From DASVEE01 sp036380735 (GTDB taxonomy: Bacteria > Acidobacteriota > Thermoanaerobaculia > Gp7-AA8): a stretch of 64,000 nucleotides of DNA. Below, piece by piece: positions 43,527 through 50,744 of the stretch. The notes under the pieces were generated by a model. The model did no database searches, had not been told where the DNA came from, and saw only the letters and a program-made list of their open reading frames with translations. The stretch lies in contig DASVEE010000049.1 in assembly GCA_036380735.1 (NCBI GenBank), forward strand, positions 48,789-112,788, read 5' to 3'. Every line of letters begins with the position of its first letter. The first letter of the stretch is position 1. The position numbers were made by a program, and so were the translations under genes.

Positions 43527-45092
43527 CTAGCGCTGCGACTCCGCGGTGTGTTGGAACACGCGGAAGATGACGAACTCGGCGGGCCGCACCGGCGCGATGC
43601 CGATCTCGCAGATGAGCCGCCCGTTGAGGATGTCGTCCTGCGACATCGTCGTGCGGTCGCAGGTGATGAAGAACGCCTCCTGCTCGGTGCGTCCGAACAG
43701 CGCGCCCAGCCTCCACTGCCCGCGGAGGAACAGCCGCACGGTGTCCACCACGCGCGCCCAGAGGCGGTCGTCGTTCGGCTCGAAGACGACGAACTGCGTG
43801 CCCTCGTAGATCGACCGCTCCAGGAAGATGAAGAGCCTGCGCACCGGGACGTACTTCCACAGCGCGTTGGCGCTGAGCGTCCGCGCGCCCCAGACGCGAA
43901 GGCCGCGTCCCGGGAACTGCCGGATGGCATTCACGCCGCGCGGATTGAGCACGTCCTGCAGGGAGTCGTTGACGTCCGCCTCGAGCGCGAGCGCGCCGCG
44001 CAGAATCTCATTTGCCGGCGCCTTGAAGACGCCGCGCTCGGTGTCCGTGCGCGCGTAGACGCCTAGGACGTGGCCGCCGGGAGGAATCATCTTGCGCGCG
44101 CCCGTGCGCGGGTCGGACGTGAAGATCCACGGGTAGTAAAACGCGGCGTACTGCGTGTCGGTGATCGTCGTGCGCGGGTCGAGCGTGGTCTCGGACTTCG
44201 CGCTGTCGATGACGGCGAAGCGGAAGCGCATGTTCTCGCAGTGCGTGATGATGTTGCGCACGACGGGAAGGTCGGCGTTGGGCGCGTAAACGAGTGCCAC
44301 TTCCCGATACGGATCGAGCGTCAGCGCGGCCAGTCCCGATTCGACCGTGCGCCCCCCGGCGATCCCTCCGTCGAAATCGTCGGTGCCGAGGGGCTCGTCG
44401 TCGTCCCCGCCGCCGTCGAGCACGAGCGCGTTGTTGTCCGGGCGTGTACCGGGAGGGACGCCGGCGCTGCGAACGAGCACGCCGAGAGCCGAGCTGGCCG
44501 GACCTTCGTTCGTCTCGCCCTTGTCGAGGTCGATGAACGGAACGCGCTTGCCGTAGAAGTCGGGCGAGCGCTCGTCGGTGACCAGATCGTCGAACTCTTC
44601 GATCTGCTGCGGACGGGGCAGCGTGCGCCGTCCTTCGGGCGTGAACGGATCGAAGGGGTTCTCGATCGCGCTCCAGTACGCGAGGCGCAGCGCGAAGCCG
44701 ACCGGGGTGCCGTCCTGGTTCTTCGTCGTGCTGGGCTCGATCTTCGCGAAGACGCGCGAGCCCCAGGCTCCCGGACCCGCCGCGCGCACGAAGAAGGCGC
44801 CGAAGGCGCCCTCCGCGGTCGTCGCGCCGTCGCCGACGATGCGGCAGATGTACACGCGCCGGCCGCCGTTCTCGAAGAACCCGTTGACGGCGTACGGGAG
44901 GAACTTGTTGGGATCGAAGACGTCGCCGAACCAGCGCTTGTAGTCCTTGTAGCTCGTGACGAGATACGGCGTGATCGAGCCGCGCTCGGCTTCGCCGAGG
45001 AAGGCGGCCGTGCTTGTGGGCACGCCCTCGATCGGCCTCGGCCCGCGCTCGATCTCCTCGATGTAGACGCCGGGATGCAGGTATTCAGGCAT
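43527..45092 (-). CDS. eCIS contractile sheath protein
   Basis: 521 residues. The start LHPGVYIEEIERGPRPIEGV followed by PTSTAAFLGEAERG is the tail sheath signature. Near the C-terminus, GLRVWGARTLSAN, WKYVPVRRLFIFLERSIYEG and TQFVVFEPNDDRLWARVVDT are typical of sheath C-terminal domains that stay next to the tube. One sheath gene is present, while Afp has three. GGAG lies upstream of the ATG. The contraction of this sheath drives the tube and spike into the target. Confidence 0.97.
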   Translation of the reverse strand: MPEYLHPGVYIEEIERGPRPIEGVPTSTAAFLGEAERGSITPYLVTSYKDYKRWFGDVFDPNKFLPYAVNGFFENGGRRVYICRIVGDGATTAEGAFGAFFVRAAGPGAWGSRVFAKIEPSTTKNQDGTPVGFALRLAYWSAIENPFDPFTPEGRRTLPRPQQIEEFDDLVTDERSPDFYGKRVPFIDLDKGETNEGPASSALGVLVRSAGVPPGTRPDNNALVLDGGGDDDEPLGTDDFDGGIAGGRTVESGLAALTLDPYREVALVYAPNADLPVVRNIITHCENMRFRFAVIDSAKSETTLDPRTTITDTQYAAFYYPWIFTSDPRTGARKMIPPGGHVLGVYARTDTERGVFKAPANEILRGALALEADVNDSLQDVLNPRGVNAIRQFPGRGLRVWGARTLSANALWKYVPVRRLFIFLERSIYEGTQFVVFEPNDDRLWARVVDTVRLFLRGQWRLGALFGRTEQEAFFITCDRTTMSQDDILNGRLICEIGIAPVRPAEFVIFRVFQHTAESQR

Positions 45093-45113
45093 GGCGGTTC
45101 TCCAGCTGCTGCG

Positions 45114-46292
45114 TCAGTACTTCTGAGGCGGCGTGTCGTCTTTGTCGTCGTGCTTGTCGTGGTCCTGGCAGGGGCATGGGTCTTTGCCCGGGTCCTTGAC
45201 TGGGTCTTTGGCCGGGTCCTTTTCCTTGTAGTTCTTGCAGTCGATCGAGACCGGGATGGCGGTCCTCCCGTAATTTTTCAGGTCGCTCCCGACCAGCGTC
45301 TTGAACCGCTTGATCGTGATCTCCGTCGACGCGATTGCGGCCTCGGCTGCGCTCAACTTGTCCTTCGCCGGCTGATACGCGTGCGAGACGAGACAGCAGA
45401 TCAGCGAGAAGTACTTGTTCGGGTCGATCAGGTGCGGCAGTGGGCCGCCGATGAGTCGCTGGCGCACGCTCCGTTCGCCGACGTCGATCCCGCAGCAGTC
45501 GAGCGGCTCGCGATCATCGCAGCTGCAGAACTGCGTGTACTTCGGGTCGACCTTCGACGCGCCGTTCGTCGGCTTGATGGCGAGGTGCGTCGGTACGATC
45601 TTCAGGAAAACGTCGTAGACGACCCTGGACGGCTCGGTGCCGAGGGATTTGTTCGCCTCGATGATGGCCTTGGCGTTGTCGGCGAGAATCTGCTCGATCG
45701 TCTTGGCCGGGTTCCCCCACGCGGCGAGGATGGCTTTGAGACGGTTGAAGAACCGCTCCTTCGCGTCCTTGTCACGGGTCTGCCAGTAGAGCAGGTCCTG
45801 CAGGTCGTGCACCTCGGAGCACCACTTGCCGTCGCCGTAGAGCTGCAGTTCGGCGTCCCGGATCTGATAGAGCAGCGGGCACACGTGGCACTCGATGATG
45901 CAGCGCCAGCACGGCAGCGCGCAGACGAGCTTGCGGATCAGTTCCGCGATGGCGGTGTCCTGTTCCTCCCAGAGCTTCACGAGCTTCTGGTACCTCTCGG
46001 TCGTGTACTCGTCCTTCGCCGGACGCGCGCCCTTGAGGAATGCCTCGAGCTCGGCCTTGAAGGTCTTGGCCCTGTCGCCCTCCGTGATCGGTTTGGTCTG
46101 CTCGTCGATCAGCTTCTCAAGGCAGTTCTCCGTGTCGTTGGAGCCACCCGGACAATTGCACGCGGGATCGCGCTCGCATTTCTTCGGAGGCTTGTACGTG
46201 GGCTTATCCGGATACGTGGGCTCGCACTTATCCGGCTTGGGTTTCTTGTCGTCAACGGGGGCATCGGCAGGAGCGTACTGGTTGTCCGTCAT
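45114..46292 (-). CDS. eCIS-associated Cys-rich protein of unknown function
   Basis: 392 residues, ATG at 46292 with GGAG upstream. The N-terminal 45 residues are Pro/Lys/Asp-rich and end in CERDPACNCPGGSNDTENCL. The body is helical (KTFKAELEAFLKGARPAKDE, IAELIRKLVCALPCWRCIIE, CHVCPLLYQIRDAELQLYG). A second Cys group is CSCDDREPLDCCGIDVGE, and the last part is a PAKDPVKDPGKDPCPCQDHD repeat with a Lys/Asp tail. No known domain. It lies directly upstream of the sheath gene; it may be a surface or cap component. The cysteines suggest metal binding or disulfides. Confidence 0.65.
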   Translation of the reverse strand: MTDNQYAPADAPVDDKKPKPDKCEPTYPDKPTYKPPKKCERDPACNCPGGSNDTENCLEKLIDEQTKPITEGDRAKTFKAELEAFLKGARPAKDEYTTERYQKLVKLWEEQDTAIAELIRKLVCALPCWRCIIECHVCPLLYQIRDAELQLYGDGKWCSEVHDLQDLLYWQTRDKDAKERFFNRLKAILAAWGNPAKTIEQILADNAKAIIEANKSLGTEPSRVVYDVFLKIVPTHLAIKPTNGASKVDPKYTQFCSCDDREPLDCCGIDVGERSVRQRLIGGPLPHLIDPNKYFSLICCLVSHAYQPAKDKLSAAEAAIASTEITIKRFKTLVGSDLKNYGRTAIPVSIDCKNYKEKDPAKDPVKDPGKDPCPCQDHDKHDDKDDTPPQKY

Positions 46293-46317
46293 GGCACTGG
46301 TCTCCTTCAATGGCAAC

Positions 46318-46995
46318 TCATGGCTGCAACTCGTCCCACGCGAAGACCAGAGCGTCCGGTCCCTGGGCAAAAAACGACGGGTCGGCGATGCGGCCCTGTG
46401 GGAGTTTCAAATCGCCTGACTCGCGCTCGACGTTGCCGCGGCGCGCACGCAGACGCACCGTCACCGCGTCCTTTGCGTCGAGCTGCGGTACGTCGGACGG
46501 CGACAGGCGAAGAATGGCCGTGAAATTGGCACCGCGCGTGTCGGTGCCGGCGACGGTCGGCGCGTCGCGCCACACGGCATTCTCGTCGAACCACCGCAGG
46601 TACACCTCGGCGTCGCGGACGGGAACCGGCGGAACGACGCGCTCCTCGATCAGCGTGCCGCGCATGCCGGTGATGCCGGCGGCGAACGGATAGTCGAGCC
46701 GCGGCGGGAGCTCGACGCGCGTCACCGGAAGCTGGATCTGCGCGGGCTCGAGCTCGACGACCTCGTACGGGAGCACGCCGGGATCGATCGTGACCTTGCG
46801 CAGGCGCGTCAGGTCTTCGCGCAGCCACACGAACACGCCGCTCGTGTTCGTGGAGGGCTCGCCTTGCAGCCCTTCGGCGACGACCGTCACGCCCCGGCTG
46901 ACGCGCTCGAGCGTGACCGCGTCGAGCAGCTCGATGCCGAACAGACCACGGCGGACGTACGCCTGCTCGACGGAATGGACCTCGAACGGCCGCAT
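46318..46995 (-). CDS. eCIS-associated beta-sandwich protein
   Basis: 225 residues, starting in the stop codon of the DUF4255 gene (TGATG). The N-terminal part (GIELLDAVTLERVSRGVTVV, then STNTSGVFVWLRE and YEVVELEPAQIQLPVTRVE) has the pattern of a carboxypeptidase-regulatory or Ig-like beta-sandwich. A second half (RGTLIEERVVPPVPVRDAEV, NFTAILRLSPSDVPQLDAKD) looks like another. Such domains often bind partners on tail exteriors. Its position between the tail terminator and sheath genes suggests it is part of the particle end or sheath surface. The exact role is unknown. Confidence 0.6.
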   Translation of the reverse strand: MRPFEVHSVEQAYVRRGLFGIELLDAVTLERVSRGVTVVAEGLQGEPSTNTSGVFVWLREDLTRLRKVTIDPGVLPYEVVELEPAQIQLPVTRVELPPRLDYPFAAGITGMRGTLIEERVVPPVPVRDAEVYLRWFDENAVWRDAPTVAGTDTRGANFTAILRLSPSDVPQLDAKDAVTVRLRARRGNVERESGDLKLPQGRIADPSFFAQGPDALVFAWDELQP

Positions 46996-47579
46996 CACTG
47001 TACGGCCTCCTGGACCTTCTGCCCATCGAAAAGGTTGTCTTCCACGACCGCACCGGCCACCGGCTCCGGCAGGAGCGGATCGATCCACACCGGCGTCGCG
47101 AGATACGCGAAGGACGTCCGGTAGTTCGCGTTGGGGAAGAGCGCCCAGATGCGGCTCGCCTCCTCCGTCGTAAGCGGCTCGACCGTAACGTGTACCGCTT
47201 CGTGGTTCACGGCGGGGCCGGTCAAGTCGGGCGCCGCCTGGATCGCCTGAATGGCGACGCCGAGCCAGTGCAGCGGCATTTCCTCGCTCGAGCCCTGGGT
47301 CGTTCCGACCGTGACCAGGTAGTAGAGGTCCAGCGGAAGCGCGTTCTTGTACACGTTGACCGAAGGCGGCGGAGTGCTCGCCGGCACGCGATGCTCGCGA
47401 TTGCGCAGGGAGGGGCTGGGGATGATGCGATAGAGAAAGAGGACGAGCGCGGCGCCGCTCGCATCCGGATCGTCGAGCGGGCCGACGAAGACGCTGCCCG
47501 GCATGCCGGCGTCGGCCAGCGCCTGGCTCAGGCGATCGCGCAAGGCCTTCGTCACACGCAGGATGCCGTCCGCGTTCAT
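46995..47579 (-). CDS. eCIS DUF4255 tail terminator (Afp16/Pvc16-like)
   Basis: 194 residues: GILRVTKALRDRLSQAL, ALVLFLYRIIPSPSLRNREH, LPLDLYYLVTVGTTQGSSEE and the characteristic LLPEPVAGAVVEDNLFDGQK-type end. This is the DUF4255 fold of the protein that caps tube and sheath growth in Afp-like particles. It starts in the stop codon of the ATPase gene (ATGA). Confidence 0.9.
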   Translation of the reverse strand: MNADGILRVTKALRDRLSQALADAGMPGSVFVGPLDDPDASGAALVLFLYRIIPSPSLRNREHRVPASTPPPSVNVYKNALPLDLYYLVTVGTTQGSSEEMPLHWLGVAIQAIQAAPDLTGPAVNHEAVHVTVEPLTTEEASRIWALFPNANYRTSFAYLATPVWIDPLLPEPVAGAVVEDNLFDGQKVQEAVQ

Positions 47580-50083
47580 GCGACCTTCCTCGTCTGACCC
47601 ACGTCGATGGCCGCCGGCGGCATGCCGAGCTTCGCGAACTCCGCACGTGCAGCGTGCACGATGTGCTCGAGGCCGATCTGCGCGCCCGCGGCCGCGGCGA
47701 TGAACGCCGCGCGCAACGTGATCTGCCGGATGTGGCCGCCCGTGAGGTCGACCTTCCGCGCGAGCTGGCGGAACGCGGCGTCATCCAGCTCGTGCGATCC
47801 CTCGGGCAGGCACTGCCGCCAGATCTGCTCGCGCGCGTCCACGTCGGGTCGCGGGAACTCGATGACGAAGCGGAGCCGGCGCAGGAACGCGGCGTCGAGG
47901 TTCTGCCGCTGGTTCGTGGTGAGGATGGCCAGACCTTCGTAGGCCTCCATCCGTTGCAGCAGGTAGGCGACTTCGATGTTCGCGTAGCGGTCGTGCGCGT
48001 CTTTGACTTCGCTGCGCTTGCCGAGAAGCGCATCGGCCTCGTCGATGAGGATGGCCGCGCCGGAGCGCTGCGCGTCGGTGAAGACGCGGTCGATGTTCTT
48101 CTCCGTGTCGCCGATGTACTTGCTGACGACTTTCGAGAAATCGAGGCGCAGGAGCTGAATGCCGAGCTTGTGCGCGATCCCCATCGCGGCCATCGTCTTG
48201 CCCGTGCCGCTGGAGCCGTGGAAGAGCGCGGTGACACCCCGTCCGTACGGCAGCTGGTCGCCGAACTTCCATTCGTCCAGCACGCGCGGCGCGAGACGCA
48301 CGTGGTCGACGATCTCCTCGAGCTGCTGTTTCCGCTCGGTTGGCAGCACCACCTGCTCGAGCGTGAAGCTCGGCTCGATGCGTTCAGCCAGGTGCGAGAT
48401 GCCTTCGCTCGCGACCTCTCTCGCTGCTGCCAGGAAGCGCGCAGCCGAGGGATCATCGGCGTCGTAGTTCTTCGGCCGGCTTGCGGCGAGCCGCGCCGCA
48501 TGCTCGAGCTGGTCGATTGTCAGCGGGTACCGCGGCGAGAATGCTTCCGCTTCTTTTTCCGTGAAGGACGCGTCCGCTGCGGTTGCCGCGGCGCGCACCG
48601 CCTCGATCCGCGCATCCGCGGACAGCGCCGGATCGATATTCAGCTCATGCGACGCGGCGCCGAGGAGCTTGATGATGCGGGCGGCGTCGCTGCTGATCAC
48701 CACCGCTTTGGTGCGCATTCGGGCGAGCGTCGCGAAGAAGAGACGCAGCCCGTCCTCCTCTTCGTCTTTCGTGCAATCGACGACGAGCGTCCAACGTGTG
48801 AGCCGTGCCATGCGCCCGATGCGGCGTGCACAGTCTTCGACGTCGGCGAAGTCGGCGTTTGCGAGCCGCGCTGGCTCGACGCGGATCAGTGGCCGCTCGC
48901 CCCCCGCGAGCTCCAGCAACGCCCGCCATCCGGTGGGGTCGTTGCTGGCGAGCGCGAGCCAGCGCTCCGGATCGAGGGACCTCACGAGCTCCGCGGCGCG
49001 AGCGCGTTCCGCCTCCAGCAGGCTGGCGCCCGGCCACGGAACGAGCCGCAGCACCCGCCGCACGCGCGGGTCGGCGTCGAGAGCCTCGCGATCGCCGAGG
49101 AGCCATTGCACGAGGGACGGATCGAGGCGCAGCGGCTCGTCCGCCGCCGGCGGATGCGAGCCCTCGAATGCCAGCCATCGCGTCAATGCGCCGTCGCGGA
49201 TCAGCGCGGTGCGGACGAGCGCCGGCTCTCCGAGCAACGCGCTGTACAACGCGAGTGTGCCGACGCGGCGGCTCATGTCGTCGAGCAGGAACCCGATGCA
49301 GCGCTGAAAGCGCAGGTCGAGCTCCGGCGCGAGCGCGAGCACGAGCATGCGAAACTCGAGCGGGCTCAGTGTGAACACCCGTGCGGCCGCGGCCAGCGGC
49401 TCACGCTGCGGATCGGCCGCCAGCAACGCGCGATCGAGCGCCTCGTCCGCGTTGAGGGAATCCGTCCACGAGCTACTCGGGCCGCGTTCCAGCGGGTCGA
49501 GCGAGTGCAGCAGCGTCGCGCGCGTCACGGAGAGCCCCTGCACGTCACCGTTCTCGTCCGGCACGCGACTGACCGCATCGCGCAACAGTTTGTGAGCCCA
49601 GTCGATCGCCGCTTCGAGCAGCGGACGCGGCGCCGGCGCCGGCGCGGTGTTCGCCGGATCTTCCTCGACCGGCTCGACGAGCCGGATGAGCATTTGCCCC
49701 GGCGCGTGCGTGGCCACGTGCTCGACGAGCTCCTGCAACGCCTTCAACAGCGGATCGAGGCCTGACCCGTGCACCTCGATGCGAGCCGAGTCTTCCCCGG
49801 GGTCCATATCCATCACCACGATGTCCGACCGATACGCGAGCCACCTCTTCGCCAGGGGCTCCGTATCCTTCGCGGAGCCGACGATGACCAGCGCACAGCG
49901 GGGTGTGGCAGAAAGCGAAGGAAGGAGAGCCTCGACGAACGCCGGGGTGACGGGCTCCGGCTCGAGCAGATTCATGTCCGGGCGCACGGCCACGGCACCG
50001 GCGATCCACCTCGCCGGCGCGCCATCTACCAACGTCGTCGCGACCAGAACATTGATGCGAGACACGCTGCGGTTTTCGCACAC
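47576..50083 (-). CDS. eCIS AAA+ ATPase (Afp15-like)
   Basis: About 835 residues. The C-terminal AAA+ module has Walker A GSSGTGKT near residue 623, Walker B ILIDEADALLG, sensor 1 LTTNQRQN and arginine finger residues in LDAAFLRRLRF. The N-terminal 550 residues are helical and Arg/Leu-rich, with a second degenerate ATPase-like part (about 390-520). Afp15-type ATPases are needed for assembly of the particle. It is the first gene of the operon. The start is unclear: GTG at 50083 or GTG at 50065, neither with a good ribosome binding site. Confidence 0.9.
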   Translation of the reverse strand: MCENRSVSRINVLVATTLVDGAPARWIAGAVAVRPDMNLLEPEPVTPAFVEALLPSLSATPRCALVIVGSAKDTEPLAKRWLAYRSDIVVMDMDPGEDSARIEVHGSGLDPLLKALQELVEHVATHAPGQMLIRLVEPVEEDPANTAPAPAPRPLLEAAIDWAHKLLRDAVSRVPDENGDVQGLSVTRATLLHSLDPLERGPSSSWTDSLNADEALDRALLAADPQREPLAAAARVFTLSPLEFRMLVLALAPELDLRFQRCIGFLLDDMSRRVGTLALYSALLGEPALVRTALIRDGALTRWLAFEGSHPPAADEPLRLDPSLVQWLLGDREALDADPRVRRVLRLVPWPGASLLEAERARAAELVRSLDPERWLALASNDPTGWRALLELAGGERPLIRVEPARLANADFADVEDCARRIGRMARLTRWTLVVDCTKDEEEDGLRLFFATLARMRTKAVVISSDAARIIKLLGAASHELNIDPALSADARIEAVRAAATAADASFTEKEAEAFSPRYPLTIDQLEHAARLAASRPKNYDADDPSAARFLAAAREVASEGISHLAERIEPSFTLEQVVLPTERKQQLEEIVDHVRLAPRVLDEWKFGDQLPYGRGVTALFHGSSGTGKTMAAMGIAHKLGIQLLRLDFSKVVSKYIGDTEKNIDRVFTDAQRSGAAILIDEADALLGKRSEVKDAHDRYANIEVAYLLQRMEAYEGLAILTTNQRQNLDAAFLRRLRFVIEFPRPDVDAREQIWRQCLPEGSHELDDAAFRQLARKVDLTGGHIRQITLRAAFIAAAAGAQIGLEHIVHAARAEFAKLGMPPAAIDVGQTRKVA

Positions 50084-50537
50084 GCGCCCACGGCTTGCCT
50101 ATGCACCGCAGGGGATGAAAAGAGATGGAGGCTGTGAGCGGGCTCCGATCTACGCCTTTGGGGGCATCGATGCGGTCCTGTGCATCATCCCTTTGTAGAT
50201 CCAGTGATCGAGCGCTACCGCGTCATCGATATCGTTCCATGTCAATCGCCTCGTGGCCGCACCGGTTCAGACGGTCGCCGAGGCAACGACTGATATCAGG
50301 CACCGAGTGCCGTTACGCGAATGAGGATCTCAGAATGAAGAGAACAACTGCGATCGCGAACAGAACCAGGATCACGGCCTACCACTTTTGATTTGACATA
50401 CGGGTTTTGCCACTCGCAAAACCGCTCGCATACTTGGCCACGGAGATGCCCAAAACCCGCATGTTTCCGTGGACACGCGAAATGATCGCTTCGCGCTAAA
50501 TACGTGGAATCAGAGAGATATAGCTATTTCAGATTGG
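50084..50537. promoter_or_regulatory. Gene-free region upstream of the eCIS operon
   Basis: No convincing gene is present. Since the ATPase gene reads leftward, its promoter must lie here or within the right att copy. GGTTTTGC and GCAAAACC face each other at 50403-50423 around a 5 bp loop, and CAAAACCC recurs at about 50452. A lone TTGACA at 50394 points right and has no -10 box at the right distance. I cannot name the operon promoter. Confidence 0.4.
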
Positions 50538-50592
50538 CCCTCTCACGGCGGTAACACGGGTTCGAATCCCGTATGCGCTACCAACCCTCCCC
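50538..50592 (+). repeat. Direct repeat copy 3 (right att site)
   Basis: A 55 bp exact copy of 20267-20321: from the anticodon stem (CCCTCTCACGG) through the T arm and CCA and nine further bases. The 5' half of the tRNA is absent. It marks the right border of the island; the bases after it should be the original chromosome next to tRNA-Glu. Confidence 0.9.
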
Positions 50593-50744
50593 AACACGTT
50601 CCCCGTCCCTCGGGCGCTCCGTTCACTCCTCGCGCAGCCCCCCTCCATCGTCGTTGATTGCGGACGGATTTCCCGACGAATGAGCATTAGTGCGTCGAGC
50701 CTGTGGCACCATGCCCGTCCAAATTCAGCAGACAGGTGAAGAAG

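Larger units (their letters stand above)
20251..50592. mobile_element. tRNA-Glu-bordered genomic island carrying AbiE-like pair and eCIS
   Basis: The island is bounded by the 3' part of tRNA-Glu on the left and by a 55 bp copy of it on the right; a third, 62 bp copy at 22184 splits it into 1.9 kb and 28.3 kb units. The left tRNA copy is whole and the others lack the 5' half, the standard outcome of integration into a tRNA 3' end. The right copy also shares nine bases after CCA with the left copy. None of the dispersed 9-bp or 7-bp repeats occurs inside. No integrase, transposase or excisionase gene is visible, so mobility is either lost or supplied in trans. Confidence 0.8.

Noticed and set aside
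44070..46523. 817-codon plus-strand frame opposite the sheath and Cys-rich genes
   Set aside because: The minus strand encodes an unmistakable sheath protein; the plus-strand product is Arg/Val/Asp-rich without motifs.
23076..50083. Type VI secretion system or prophage
   Set aside because: There is no TssJLM membrane complex, ClpV, capsid, portal or terminase; DUF4255, Afp15-type ATPase, Afp6-like and LysM proteins are eCIS marks.
50125..50391. Small frame upstream of the eCIS operon
   Set aside because: No ribosome binding site and a biased Arg/Ser composition; treated as non-coding regulatory DNA.
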